This document shows positions 1 to 10,849 of a stretch of DNA of 64,000 nucleotides, piece after piece. How positions within the stretch are numbered: the first letter of the stretch is position 1; each line of letters opens with the position of its first letter. This stretch comes from Candidula unifasciata. Taxonomy: Eukaryota; Mollusca; Gastropoda; Stylommatophora; Geomitridae. The notes under the pieces are model-generated. The model ran no database searches. It was not told where the DNA came from and saw only the letters and a program-made list of their open reading frames with translations. The stretch covers positions 179,001-243,000 of the forward strand of contig CAJHNH020004702.1 in assembly GCA_905116865.2 (NCBI GenBank). Reading direction: 5' to 3'. Both the position numbers and the translations under genes were made by a program.

Positions 1-680
1 ACATTCCCATCAGCGATTCGTCTGCAGCAAGCACAGAGTCCCAATTCTGATGCTACCAGTAAGTTCTATTATAAGTCCGTCTCATCCCTCTCGTGAGAGT
101 TCAGCGTGAGCTAGACTAACTGGTCACACTATTCTTTGCACCATTCTGTTTAGACCTTGATAACTTACATGTTCCTCCACACTGATTACTGGCTCACAAA
201 AAACCATTACAACATTCGGCTTGTCATGCATCAGTATACCACAAAGTGTTGTTACGGAACCAACCAATCTATCCACTTGTTCATTTACCAACACACCGAT
301 ATTCCCTTGAGGAATGGAAAATCAATGAAAGCCGACTGAACGTACTTCTGAAGTGCTCGCTAGCATCTCTGTCTTGAGCATACCTTTCACCACCTTTATC
401 CATGCTCACTTAGTCCAGTCTAAAGTAGGACAAGGAAATGTCATAGGAAGTCAAGGTGGATGGCGTGACTAGTCTATTATAGTATGCGTTTTAACATACA
501 ATTATTATTGTACAAAGAGTTTTAAAGGGAAAAGGATTCCTTCTTTATGTGATTGTATTTTTAAAATTACAGTAATAGTTACAAAATAAAAATAAAAAAA
601 TGCAGATCCCGTAAAATGCAACATCATAGTAAATGGGACAATCTTCAAGCAAATTATTCTTCCTGTCAATTGTGGTTTTT

Positions 681-715
<35 letters not shown>

Positions 716-1165
716 AGCCACATTTCTCTACGAAGTCTAGGGTTCAAAGCATGTCTTCCACTTGTCCACACTACCTGGTTTACATCGGAATGGCAACTGG
801 CCAGACGTGGGATCTTTCTACTGCATGTAGACAGCATATATGTAAGCACATATTCAGTGTCTGTGGTGGCTATCCATATGGGAAGAGTTCCGAATATCTA
901 AATTTTGAACTGCTTGCACATAAGGGTGTAGAGTCTGTTGTTTCAGCTAAGCAATCTATATATAATGTTCAGCTTGTTAATACTTTCAGATACTTAGCTA
1001 TCCTGTTAAGAGAAAAGCGAAGATGTATAAAAGACTGCTTTTCACTATGTGAAGAACATTCTCTGAAATCGTTCTGTGTCAAAAGAGGTAAGACAGAAGT
1101 ATCAAGTGCTAAATAAATCCTATTTTGAAATGCAGAAGTAAATAATCAACAGTTGGCTAATTAAA
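1..1165. other. Stretch with no supported gene
   Basis: No reading frame here resembles a known protein, and nothing matches the dispersed repeats found elsewhere in the window. A good 5' splice-site-like string (CCAGTAAGT) lies near base 55-63, but the 55 bases before it are too short to judge as an exon. The only structured element is the poly-G tract annotated separately. Confidence 0.5.
683..714 (+). repeat. Poly-G homopolymer (32 G)
   Basis: An uninterrupted run of about 32 G preceded by a short T run. It can form G-quadruplexes, and its exact length is unreliable in any assembly. Reading frames through it (poly-Gly or poly-Pro) are artefacts. Confidence 0.95.
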
Positions 1166-1169
1166 TCAA

Positions 1170-1470
1170 TTGTATGTAAGCGGCGGAAATGTGGTTTCAC
1201 AGACGAATTATGAAAATACCCAGGACAGATAAAAAGATCGAAGAAGATATCTTGAAAGAGACTGATTCTGAAGAGAACTGATTTCCTACTGCAGAAGGAG
1301 ACAGTCTACATTCTGTGGTCATGTCATGAAAAAGTGTTTAAGTAAAAAAACTATAAATCTGGAGTACCTCGTGATGGTAGGAAATTTAGAGAGGGCAAAA
1401 AAAAGCAGAGGAAGACAGAGAGAGAGAGAGAAGATGCTGGACAGTTTGACATCATAGTATGGTGGATCAT
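1170..1470 (+). pseudogene. Decayed LINE reverse transcriptase, C-terminal piece
   Basis: Frame-broken + strand translation contains MWFHRRIMKIPRTDKK and, further on, FCGHVMKK. These match the C-terminal block after the RT domain that is seen better preserved at 2311-2586 on the other strand (FLGRMLRIPWTAK ... FFGHIMRR). Stops and frameshifts show it is dead. A SINE-like repeat (family B) abuts its right side. Confidence 0.6.
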
Positions 1471-1477
1471 CTGTCTG

Positions 1478-1690
1478 ACTGACTGACTGACTTTCAAACC
1501 CACTAGGACATCACACAAGCGATAAACACCCGATGACACAAAGTGCCACCATATGGATGAGGATCGCCGTGAAGAGGACCCAGAAATTGCGTTCAGACAA
1601 CTGGCCCCATTTATGGCCTGCCTATATTGCGGCCTCTGGCAAAAGCCAGGGTGGGGCTTCAAATAACAAAAAAATGTCATCCTAAAAAGG
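1478..1690 (-). repeat. SINE-like repeat family B, copy 1
   Basis: About 210 bp matching six other copies in the window (6305, 7048, 15567, 17420, 20893, 61855). Core marks are a CATCACACAAGCGATAAACA-type block, GTGACACAAAGTGCCACCAT, and a small hairpin (GGCTTTTGCC). The left edge carries ACTGACTGACTGAC, which is the 3' tail of the element read on the minus strand, (CAGT)n. No coding capacity. Confidence 0.8.
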
Positions 1691-1740
1691 TCGAAACTGG
1701 ATGATAGTCATCTCAAGGATCATCTGTGTCAGAACTGATT

Positions 1741-1925
1741 TTAAATACAAGAGAACCAACGCAACAAGCTATGGAAGATCAGCTGTGTCAGAACTGATTG
1801 AAAATACACCAGACCAAAGGGTGTGAATATCGTGGCTACCAACGCAAAAAAAGTATGGAACGTCATCTGTGTCAGAATTTTTTGAAAGTACACGAGACAG
1901 AAGGTTGTGGAAAGACATAAGTACC
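1741..1925 (+). repeat. Direct repeat, left copy (right copy about 3445-3560)
   Basis: Contains internally repeated pieces (GATCATCTGTGTCAGAA and variants). The last 110 bp, from GAATATCGTGGCTACCAA to GGTTGTGG, recurs at about 3447-3547 in the same orientation. The two copies bracket the minus-strand LINE relic. They may belong to the same LINE family or to an older repeat into which it inserted. Confidence 0.6.
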
Positions 1926-2059
1926 ATAGCCACACGACATGGACTATATAAAATAATAAGTAATTGGTCTCACTGACAATGTGTTTAAGTTTTTTTCTCG
2001 CTCCGAAGTCTGTATATTCATAACTCCTTCCTTTTAAATCGCGATTGTAGATGTTTATG

Positions 2060-3420
2060 ACATTTCTGGGAATTGCTGGAGATATGGAGTCATGTTTTGT
2101 GCAACGCCCTTTGGGTGGACTAGCCATTCTAGGGAGAAAGATCATCATCATGTACCATGCCAACTGGCGTAGGCGTTCATGTATCTCCACAGATCAAGAT
2201 CCCTGTTTGCCTGGAACAGATCTCTTGATGATATCTCTCCATGCCATAGTTTCAGCCCATCCAGCATCGTCTCTCTTGGTCTGCCTCTACCCCTCTTTCT
2301 ACGGATTTTTCTAGTTGTCACAATGTTTTCCCAATGCCTTTCTTCTCATTATGTGGCCAAAGAACAGTGTTTGTCTCCATCGTATTGTTGTATATAGAGA
2401 TATACTTTCATTAGCTTCTTTCAAACAATCGTTGTTGGTTACTTTGGCAGTCCAAGGTATTCGTAACATTCGTCCCAGAAACCTGATCTCTGTTGCTTCC
2501 AAATTCTTCTTAATTTGTTTACAGACAATCCAAGATTGGTTGCCATATAGCAGAACAGGTTCTATGTGAAATTTCAGCACTCTCAATTTTCTGAAATGCT
2601 ACCTTCGCTTGATTTATTCTGTTTTTAATCTCTGTCACATGCTTGCCATCTGATGATATGATTGTTCCCAGATATTTAAATTTATTGACTTGGTTATGTC
2701 ATTTTCCATCAATGGAGATATCACAATGTGGTGTTATCTTCTTCTTTGAAATTATCATTAAACTGATAAACACATTATTAACGCAGTGGACAGAACAATA
2801 AGAACAGCATAGTTACATCAAAGATGTGAATAATCCAACTCGAACAAAATCAGTAAAATGAAACAGCCGTCTCTTTCACTGCTGAGTTACTGCGTCAGAA
2901 GATTCGTGTCCTTTAGTAACTATATAGAAAGACAAGGTCTGGGGATAAGACACATCCCTAACTTACTCCTTGCTTTATTTGTTCAAAAGTAACCAATCTC
3001 TTTCTCACTATAATTGCTGCAACTTGGTTCCAGTAAATGTTTCTAATTATTCTGAGAAATTATTCAACATTCAATTATTCTGAGATCTTTCAGCGTCAAC
3101 ATTGATGTCTTCAAACATTTTTATAATCTCCTCATGTTTAACTTTGTCAAATGCTTTGGTATAATCTGTAAAGCACAAATATAAGTCCTTTTGTATGTCC
3201 ACTGATCTTTCTATAATTGTTTCGTGAAATGTGTATTGCATTAATTGTCCCTTTATCTTCCATAAATCCATACTGCTCTTTACTCATTTCCATTCTTATT
3301 TTTCTTCTTGTTCTTCTCCTTAAAATTCTTATCAATAATTTGGGGATATGATTTTTTAGGTTGATTGTAGGAAATTCACATTTAATTGCTCTTGGTCTTT
3401 TGGGTAACGCATACATACAG
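2060..3420 (-). pseudogene. Decayed RTE-like LINE, reverse transcriptase domain to 3' end
   Basis: Minus-strand pieces occur in the right order. At 3147-3416 lies SKEQYGFMEDKGTINAIH, the RT block before motif A. In a second frame at 3071-3271 lies CFTDYTKAFDKVKHEEII, motif A with its Asp. At 2311-2586 lies the post-RT C-terminus (PVLLYGNQSWIV, FLGRMLRIPWTAKVTNND, FFGHIMRRKALGKH). The frame shifts near 3260, and the motif C region (about 2590-3060) is not readable. A short (ATC)n stretch at 2143-2152 fits the (GAT)n tail typical of this group. Related copies are at 16885-17890, 19160-19865 and 41440-41830. Confidence 0.75.
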
Positions 3421-3444
3421 ATTTCATCATGTCACTTGGGCTAT

Positions 3445-3560
3445 ACATCACACCAAAGGCTGTGGATATCATGGCTACCAATGCAAACAGGTATGGAAGG
3501 TCATCTGTGTCAGAATTTATTGAAAGTACACGAGACAAGGTTGTGGAAACACATGTGGTG
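3445..3560 (+). repeat. Direct repeat, right copy
   Basis: Matches about 1815-1925 with scattered substitutions (GATATCATGGCTACCAATGC ... GAGACAAGGTTGTGG). See the left copy for interpretation. Confidence 0.6.
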
Positions 3561-3799
3561 CTATAAATTTCATTCATCAGTTTAGTTAAAATGTCTACTC
3601 CAAATTGCCCCAGTAGGGGAGCAGGAACAAGCCGTAAAAGGTTAGGCTCGTCTCAGTGTAGTCTGTCCTAACTCATTGATGGATCTCACAATTCAGTGTT
3701 GTCTCGCCCGACGCAAAACGGTATTATAGCTAGCTTGTGTATGAAAAAGGTGAGCAAAGTTCATAACATTTAGTTAAATATGACAGAATCACTTTTATT

Positions 3800-3970
3800 A
3801 CTGTGGCTTAGGCATTGTGAACATGCTTCGTAATTCCGGCGTGCTGAGTTAGATCCCAGCTACTGTTGTGTTGGCCATAGACCACCATGTGTTATTTTCG
3901 ACAACTGTTTAGAGGCAGTGCAAAATTTAACTTTAAATCACTAAGTGAAATCACACACAACCAAATAATA
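3800..3970 (+). repeat. tRNA-derived SINE-like repeat family D, copy 1
   Basis: The head carries a pol III A-box-like TGGCTTAGGCATTG and a B-box-like GAGTTAGATCCCAGC about 40 bp later. Two further copies share the head and body at 20175 and 22045. No foldable functional tRNA is implied. Confidence 0.55.
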
Positions 3971-4031
3971 CGGAGGTTGGTTTTGTAAAATCATGTAAAA
4001 GAACCATAGTCAACGTTTACTCAAATTAAAT

Positions 4032-4210
4032 TGGCCTCTCTGTCTAAAGATTGGTCTTCCTGTCTAAAGATTATTCTTTCTGTCTAAAGATCGGTCTATC
4101 TGTCTAAAGATGGGCCTTTCTGTCTAAAGATTGGCCTTTCAGTCTTAAGATTGGCCTTTCTGTCTAAAGATTGGTCTTTTTGTCTAAAGATTGGTCTCTG
4201 TCTAAAGTTG
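4032..4210 (+). repeat. 20-bp minisatellite, about 9 units
   Basis: Unit TGTCTAAAGATTGGCCTTTC, with substitutions concentrated in the second half of the unit. The TGTCTAAAGAT core is nearly invariant. Between its end and the (TG)n tract at 4955 I see no gene or recognisable repeat, only a poly-C run at about 4827-4844. Confidence 0.9.
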
Positions 4211-4952
4211 CCAGCTACATGTAAAGAAGGTCACCCAGAGCAGCAACCCTGCAGAACTAGCGACAACCATTTGAGACCAAGGACATATTCCCGTGGAGAA
4301 GCAATCATTTCGATTCCATCAGGAATCCACGACCTTCAGAACACGAGGCAAACTGTGCGCCACTTCGCCACAAAAACAAAGCCCAAGGTTCTAGTCTCCG
4401 TTCGACGTTTAATGACTCGCTTGGTATAACACGACCTGTGACACAAATTCAATATCTCTAATGAGAAACAGCCATCAGCTGTCTTCTGTTAAATCAATGG
4501 CACTCTTCTACTGGTTTGGGACGTTACAGAAATTAGCCCAGATTTCTTGAAGTCTGGGGTTTGTTCGGTGGAGCAAATTGTTATTGAATAAATTACTAGG
4601 TTTGTTTTTGTCCTCCAATCGATTTCTTGAAATTCTGCTGCTTTTATTATTACTATGTTCTGTGTAATAACATGGGTAGATTGGTCAAGTTGTTTGATGG
4701 AAGAGCTTTGATTTTGGACACCCGAGTTCGACTTCGAGTTAAGGTTATGAATAAATGTATTTCACAGGTATAAACAGTACTTATCCCAACCTATAATATT
4801 ATTGTCAAACAGGCCTAAGTCAGGTACCCCCCCCCCCCCCCCCCATTTCATACACACAGGGAATCTGTCCTTCTTCTGCCCTGTTTCCCTATCAGGCCCT
4901 AGCATGCCATGTTCTCTTCCTCTTTGTAACTTCAATCTCTAGCTCTCTTCTC

Positions 4953-4954
<2 letters not shown>

Positions 4955-5020
<66 letters not shown>
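4955..5020 (+). repeat. (TG)n microsatellite
   Basis: About 33 uninterrupted TG dinucleotides. Confidence 0.97.
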
Positions 5021-5026
<6 letters not shown>

Positions 5027-5069
5027 ATGTGTGCCTCTGCCTGTAAGCATTTGTGTAAGGGTATATTTA

Positions 5070-5243
5070 CAGTCGAGTCCACGTAAGTCGAACTCGGATA
5101 AGTCGAATTTCGGTTAAGTCGACATGACCAGCTAAGTCCCGGCTACTTTTTCTATTGTGTGTGCTGTCTGGATAAGTAGAAGTCCTGATAAATGGAAGCA
5201 TTTTCTTAGGTCCCTGCGATTTCTACTTATCCAGACTCGACTG
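5070..5243 (+). mobile_element. pogo/Tigger-like MITE
   Basis: The ends are inverted: CAGTCGAGTC at 5070-5079 and GACTCGACTG at 5234-5243. The interior repeats AAGTCGAA-type words, and near the right end there is an internal 16-bp hairpin arm pair (GTCTGGATAAGTAGAA with its complement). CAGTCGAGT-type termini with repeated TCGAA words are known from Tc1/mariner pogo/Tigger families. A TA precedes the left end; the right flank is a (TG)n/(TA)n microsatellite, so the TA duplication cannot be confirmed. Too short to encode a transposase. Confidence 0.7.
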
Positions 5244-5244
5244 T

Positions 5245-5249
5245 GTGTG

Positions 5250-5345
<96 letters not shown>
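5245..5345 (+). repeat. Compound (TG)(TA)(CA)(TA) microsatellite
   Basis: (TG)n, then (TA)n, (CA)n and a long (TA)n directly abutting the MITE right end. Self-complementary, so hairpin-prone. Confidence 0.95.
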
Positions 5346-5347
<2 letters not shown>

Positions 5348-5364
5348 TATAAGTGTTTATATAT

Positions 5365-5475
5365 GTGCCATGCCCGGCTCTCTAGCATAATTGGCTAAAC
5401 CGGATTGCGCGGTGACCGGCTGACGAACTCCTTGTGGTGTGGGTTCACTCCCGGGGGTAGGCAGAAAAGCCACAT
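5365..5475 (+). repeat. tRNA-like SINE head
   Basis: An A-box-like stretch (CTAGCATAATTGGCTAAACC) and a B-box-like GGGTTCACTCCCG are spaced as in a tRNA. No acceptor stem pairs, so this is more likely a SINE head than a tRNA gene. The downstream body is faintly similar to that after the tRNA-like head at 58262. Confidence 0.45.
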
Positions 5476-5479
5476 TTCT

Positions 5480-6300
5480 CCCAGATTTACGGTATTTACA
5501 ATGGAATCAAGGCCTAAAGATTGCGATATCCATAATACCGAGCCTAAGGGTTAACAACTCATGGCTTCTGGATACTAAAACAAACAATTTATGTGTCAAA
5601 GTGGACCAATCTATTACGTCTCTTACTTCATCTATCAATTTTTGCTTTATCCACCTCTTGACTTCTAGCCTGCTGTTTTCAAGTCTGGTTTTGTTCCATC
5701 CCGACGAAAGCATTTCCTTCTTTGATGTTCAGTGAAATTATTTACTGGTACGTTAGCTTTTCATTGAAGATTATCTCTCTTCCTGCATTTCCCGTCGTTG
5801 TTCATGTATATCTCATCTCTTCAAACACTATATTCTTTCAAGCTGGCTTTAAAAATTGCATTTACACACATTATTTAAATCTGAATACGTTTAATAAAGC
5901 CCTGTCGCTATCTAGACACCAGTTCTGTAAACTCTGTAACCCTACCAGTGTAACTGTTTTCTTTATTTACTGTGGTTTTTATGTTATTTTATTTTTTTTT
6001 TAACTTATTTTATTGTGGTCGTAAATGGGGCCCATTAGTCATAAGTCGAGGGGCAAAAAAAAAAGGGGGGGGGGGGAGGGGGCTGTCTCAATTTTTGTCA
6101 TTTTATATTTTTTACCCCATGCTAATATTACAAATTTTCCTAATTGAATGTAACATGCCCTGTAGATGATAAAAATACCACTGGTATATAAAAGATGGGG
6201 CCCGAAAGAGGTCTGTATGCTCAATTTGTGACCCTTGAAAAATAAAATTCGCTTGTTCCTTCGTTCGTTGCGACAATCACTGGCAATCTTTTATATACCA
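5480..6300. other. No gene seen
   Basis: AT-rich sequence with short T and G homopolymers (poly-G near 6065). Reading frames of 60-98 codons here show no family resemblance and look like chance. The right end (about 6255-6275) has a short TTCGTTCGTTGCG tail-like string. Confidence 0.45.
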
Positions 6301-6304
6301 AATT

Positions 6305-6535
6305 TCGTCCTTTTTAGGACGAAATTTTTTGTCATTTGAAGCCCCACTCTGGCTTTTGCCAGGGGCCGCAATATAGGCAGGCCATTTATATGGCCAAATG
6401 TCTGAACGCGGTTTCTGGGACCTCTCCACGGCGATCCTCATCCACATGGTGGCACTTTGTGTCATCGGGTGTTTATCGCTTGTGTGATGTCCTGGTGGGG
6501 TAGAAATTCAGTTCAGTTCAGTTCTGGCAATCTTC
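6305..6535 (+). repeat. SINE-like repeat family B, copy 2
   Basis: The most complete copy: it starts at a GGACGAAATTTTTTGTCATT block, passes the GGCTTTTGCC hairpin and ends with GATGTCCTGGTGGGGT. A (TTCAG)n tail of about three units follows. The tail sequence differs from that of the other copies. Confidence 0.85.
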
Positions 6536-6539
6536 ACTT

Positions 6540-7045
6540 CTTCCTCGCAGAGCTTTGAGCTTCAACCCAACATATTAAACAACCAACAAACAATCCTATA
6601 TTTTATAATTTGCAAATCCCCAATGTCCTGCCCATTTCTACTAAGTAACATCCCTACACTACACCACCCCGCACACAAGAACAATTCAGTTTTAGATATA
6701 ATTATTATCTCCCCTGTAATGCGACCAACCAAGAACTGCTTATGTTCCTTAGACTTTTGGGTATTCTCCTGAGTATTAATAGCCCACTCAATATAATCTG
6801 TGTAATTTGTTCATAATTTCAGATATGCTGTGTGTGTGTGTGTAATAATGTCCCTTAAAAGATGTTTTCTCATACATTTCTAGACATTCCGGCGTTCAAA
6901 TGGTGCCTAATTGTTTCATGAATTTGTAAAAGATTTTTTTTTTTTTAAATACTAATGACGTCTAATGTATAAAAAAAATAACTATTTCGTCATTTTGTTT
7001 TGTTTTTTGTAGCCTCTTTCTGGAAATGTAACATAATTTGTTATA
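6540..7045. other. No gene seen
   Basis: AT-rich, with a short (TG)n at 6829-6842 and T and A runs. No repeat family or protein similarity recognised. Confidence 0.4.
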
Positions 7046-7047
7046 TT

Positions 7048-7210
7048 AAAATCCCACCCTGGCTGTCGTCGGGGAGCTAAAATGGCCAAGCGATTGAACG
7101 GGGTGACTGGAACATGCGCGTGGGGCATTCTTATCCGAATGGTAGCACTTTGTGTCACCAGGGGGTAATCGCTTGCTGTGCGGTCCTAGTGTGGGGTTGA
7201 CCGTCACTGA
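7048..7210 (+). repeat. SINE-like repeat family B, copy 3 (old, 5' short)
   Basis: Diverged copy retaining CACTTTGTGTCACC, ATCGCTTG and GTCCTAGTGTGGGGTT, followed by a GTCACTGACTC tail. Lacks the first third of the family. Confidence 0.65.
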
Positions 7211-7596
7211 CTCAAAGCGTCATGTTGTAGATGCCAATTCAACAGGAAAACATGACAGATGACTGCCTGTTCCAACAGTTGTTCGCTTTGATCGTCTGCA
7301 AACCACGGTTGAATGTCCTGGTTGTTTATACATTTCTAGATTTTAGCTCTGTTCCGAGGCCTGCGTCTTGTGTGTGCACCCGTTTTAGATATCTTGCTTA
7401 ACTGTATGCAGACTGTTGGTTCATTGTCTTACTTCGAAAGAAACAGCCTAATTAGTTGCCTCCTGAGATATACTTGTTGGGGGCAGTAAGTCTACCAGCC
7501 CCCTTCCCTTCCCTTCTAAACAGAAAAAGGATCTAGGAACTCACACTGGAATGCTCAACAGTATAAACCAGTTACACGGCCACGTGCCAAGACTTC

Positions 7597-7661
<65 letters not shown>
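7597..7661 (+). repeat. (AAT)n microsatellite
   Basis: About 21 AAT units. The poly-Asn reading frame across it is an artefact. The flanks (7210-7590 and 7665-8060) show no recognisable gene or repeat. Confidence 0.95.
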
Positions 7662-8061
7662 TACACAGGGGGAGTATGCACAGCAGGGGTCCACCGTTTA
7701 TCAGTAGAAAGATTTCTCGTCGACGATTGTTTCAGCCCATTACTTTCTTGACAATCTCGGAAGGTTGGCCGACCTGGGTCATGACTCTAGGCCACAAATC
7801 GTCCCCTGCAGCATTGTATAGGTCTCTCGAACAGGACGAGGCGAAATGGTGACTTTGCAACATATGTTGTGAGATTTGTTGTTATTTGTGTCGCTGAGGT
7901 AGAAATTAGCCGTCTACCTTCTCGACCAGAGTGTTAAGTTTACGGCTGGTTACACTGAATATCACGTTCATATAAGTGACATAGAAAGGTTGGTGAGATA
8001 GGAGGTTGGGGGAAGAGGGTGGGACCAATTGGCAAAAAAATGTTTGGTTTAAAAAAAAAAA

Positions 8062-8176
<115 letters not shown>

Positions 8177-8614
8177 TGTTATTTGATTTTGAATGTAGAA
8201 CGCTATAAATATGTTGTCATAACTATGTCACTTGTGTGCATATAACCTTCTGGAACAAAAATAGTTGCAGATAAATGTGTTAGCAGTTCCTTATCGACCC
8301 TGGAAAAATGTCCGCGGGCTGATATCTCCTATTGCAAATTGTTATCAGCATAGCCTGGTTCATTAGTTGAGACCTAAAACAAATCCGATAGAATATCGGT
8401 CAGGAATTACACGCATTTGTGAACAGATTTCGCCTGTATCCGGTAACAAATAGGAAGATAAGGCAGGGAAAGGAGACAATGAAGTAGGGATTAAAGGAAG
8501 GGAGATAAAGCAGGGGATGTGAATGATCTGGGGGTGGGGGTGGGGATGGAGGGGGAAAGATTAAGACAAGAAATAGACTGAAAAATATACTGTTTTTAAA
8601 GGAACAACTTCACT

Positions 8615-8615
<1 letters not shown>

Positions 8616-8674
<59 letters not shown>
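8616..8674 (+). repeat. (TC)n microsatellite
   Basis: About 29 TC units. The bases up to 9020 show no gene. Confidence 0.96.
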
Positions 8675-8678
<4 letters not shown>

Positions 8679-9024
8679 CCCCCTTTCCCATCCCCCTCTC
8701 TTTCATAGCGGCTATTTTCAAACCAGGAAAGCCCCTCAAAGCACGAAATTCCGCTGCGCTCGTAACGTTTCCTAACGATATCCGTAACACCTTGATCAGA
8801 AAACAGATTAAGAAATCTAGCCAAAACCCTAAATGTGTTAGCTATTTGCTAATGAAGATCAACGCACAAAGTACGAAACTGTAGCTCCAGTGACGACAGT
8901 GGTTTTCGAACCTATGGTTTCCAGAATAAAACAAAACACATGTTCAACATTTTACGGTCTAGATCTCTAAGATATAAAAGAGATGATGACTGACACAGCA
9001 ACACAGTAAATAAGAAAAGTAGAG

Positions 9025-9200
9025 CCGCGGAGGTGAAGTGGTTAAACCTTCACCTGCCGCATTGAAGGTGTTGGGTTCTAACCCGCATCGAGTCATATTT
9101 TGTCCCCTCAAAATTGGCATTTGTTCCCAGACTACCCAGCTTAAATTGAGTACCAGCCAATGTCTTGTGAAGTACAGAGGAACTGTTTGATTTTGAGAAC
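9025..9200 (+). repeat. tRNA-derived SINE family C, copy 1 (diverged)
   Basis: tRNA-like head with AGGTGAAGTGGTTAAACC (A-box region) and GGGTTCTAACCC (B-box). It is followed by the family C body marks (TTTGTTCCCAGA.. and GAGTACCAGC). The 3' part is lost. Confidence 0.6.
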
Positions 9201-9234
9201 ATCACATATCGAGTGCCTGTTCATCATCCTTTTG

Positions 9235-9640
9235 CAGGTCCCTTACAAAACGTCGCTCTTGTCACGACACACCTATAATTCTCCTTTCCTCTAATCAATT
9301 ATCCAGCCCTATGTGCTTTCACTGCCAATACATCTTCAGTGTCTTGCACCAACATTCTCAGAGGTCTGCCTCTGTCTCGCTTTCCTCCAACACCGTTGTT
9401 TTTATTCAAGCGATCAAAATGTTTAACTTGACCAAAACACTTCAGCTTTCGGAACATCCTCATCATCGCTTCGTTATAGTGCGCCTCGTTGTATCATCAG
9501 CCGCTGTTGACTATCTAATCAGCTACCTCTGCCTTTGAGGGTCACATGCAAAATGCTTAACATTAACACGCCAAAAGTATGTCCTTTCAAGATATGATGC
9601 TTTTTATGAGCCAGTTCTCCTTGACGTTCAGATAATGTAG
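9235..9640 (-). repeat. Dispersed repeat family E, copy 1
   Basis: Shares order and wording with 47485-47780: a CAAAACGTCGCTCTTGTCAC-like start, CTATGTGCTTTCACTGCCA, ATCTTCAGTGTCTTGCA and GATGCTTTTTATGAGCC. Possibly a piece of LINE coding sequence read on the minus strand, but I cannot assign it to a domain. Confidence 0.55.
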
Positions 9641-9664
9641 GATGATGTTTTTCTTCTTCGAGTG

Positions 9665-9995
9665 CTAATTTGTTAATAGAACTATAGGTCTATCACTCTT
9701 GCCCGCTGTGCCAAGGAGGTAAACAAGAGTCCTTAAATTTCTTACTTACCTATTCTTCTTCTGTCTTTCTATCCCCCAATGGAGCATAGGTCCTGAACCA
9801 ACTCCCATGGCTCGCCATGTCCTCCAAGTCTTTTAACTTCACTCTCTAGCTTCCTTTCCGATGTTTTTGTTTTGTCGTCCTTTATTTCTATGTCCCTGTG
9901 GGTTCCAGTGTAAAGAAATTCTTTTCACATTGCTCTCAGGTTTTCTCAGCGTGTGTCCTATCCAACGCCAGCACTTACATATCAGCAATCGATAT
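9665..9995 (-). mobile_element. LINE 3' end, minus-strand copy
   Basis: The reverse complement matches the 3' ends at 11390, 23985, 25905 and the tail of the longer copy at 44225-45480. The shared order is a CCAACGTGGATAGGA-type block, GAAAACC, the GGAACCCACA-GGGACAT block, then GAAGTTAAAAGAC and a GGAGCATA block. In the longer copy this region encodes the LINE C-terminus. 5'-truncated, as is usual for LINEs. Confidence 0.7.
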
Positions 9996-9999
9996 CTAA

Positions 10000-10550
10000 A
10001 TTTCTTCTCATCTTAAAGATCTGAAACTGTGTATACTTTTTTTTACGTACCAAGTAGCTATCCATGTGTAAAACAGGTACATTCCCGGACCAACTGTTCA
10101 CACAAAATGTTTTGTTCACGCTAGCTATCTATATATAAATTGTCTTTCTATTTACAGATCTGAAATTTTTCTCACGATTGTTCTGTGATAGAGGAGGTTT
10201 TTTTTAAAGAGCGACCCATATCGGGGGGAGTTTATATTACTGGGCCTGCAAATCGTCTATACATAAATATGTGTATATGTACAGACACACACAGCTATTG
10301 CTTATTTAAATGTCTAAAATTGTTCACACGAAATTTCAGTGCTCGCTAGCCATCTATATAAACATATATATATTTTTATTTACAGATCTAAAATTGTTCA
10401 CACAATTATTCTGTGAGTGAGAGGCGTTTAACCCTATTAGGTCTGCTTAACGAGCTATTACCACTAGTTGATCTGTGTGTGTCTGTGTGTGTTACAAGAC
10501 AACAAGCGCTTAACGTGAAGTTTTTTTTTTTTTTTTTAAATATGAATTAG
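10000..10550 (+). repeat. Degenerate tandem array, left part
   Basis: Loosely repeated segments of about 60-120 bp with the core AGCTATCTATATAxAAAT ... TTTACAGATCTGAAATT and TCACAC/ATTCTGTGA. Divergence is high, so the unit is hard to define. The same wording (TTTGCAGATCT) returns at 10960-11390 beyond an inserted SINE. Confidence 0.55.
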
Positions 10551-10554
10551 GAGT

Positions 10555-10830
10555 CTGTGTGTGCCAAATTGTCTGTACCAATTTTCTGTCTGTCTATTGA
10601 TAATCTGTAGACGCTCACTTGCGGATGGGAAGGTCGTGAAATTGGGTCCTGACAGAGCCTGCATTTTTTTCCCCTAAATGACCTAGGTCGACCCAGTCTT
10701 AGATGGATACCAGGTGTTATCCTGGGAAATAAAGGCGACCGGCGCGATGTTGACCACACCCCTACCGAGTACCCTTTGGTCTATAAAATGAAGGTTTAGC
10801 TCTATATCCTCAGTAATTCTGTGGCGTGGA
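10555..10830 (+). repeat. tRNA-derived SINE family C, copy 2
   Basis: Body marks AGACGCTCACTTGCGGAT, GAAGGTCGTG, GGCGACCGGCGCGATGTTGA, TTTGGTCTATAAAATGAAGG and a GGCGTGGAAAA 3' end match the copies at 16335, 26705 and 58618. The first part of the tRNA-like head is eroded. Confidence 0.75.
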
Positions 10831-10849
10831 AAATGGTTCTTTACTATAA

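Noticed and set aside
1..63. Partial exon ending at the CCAGTAAGT donor-like string
   Set aside because: Only 55 bases are visible, two frames are open by chance, and no family resemblance was found.
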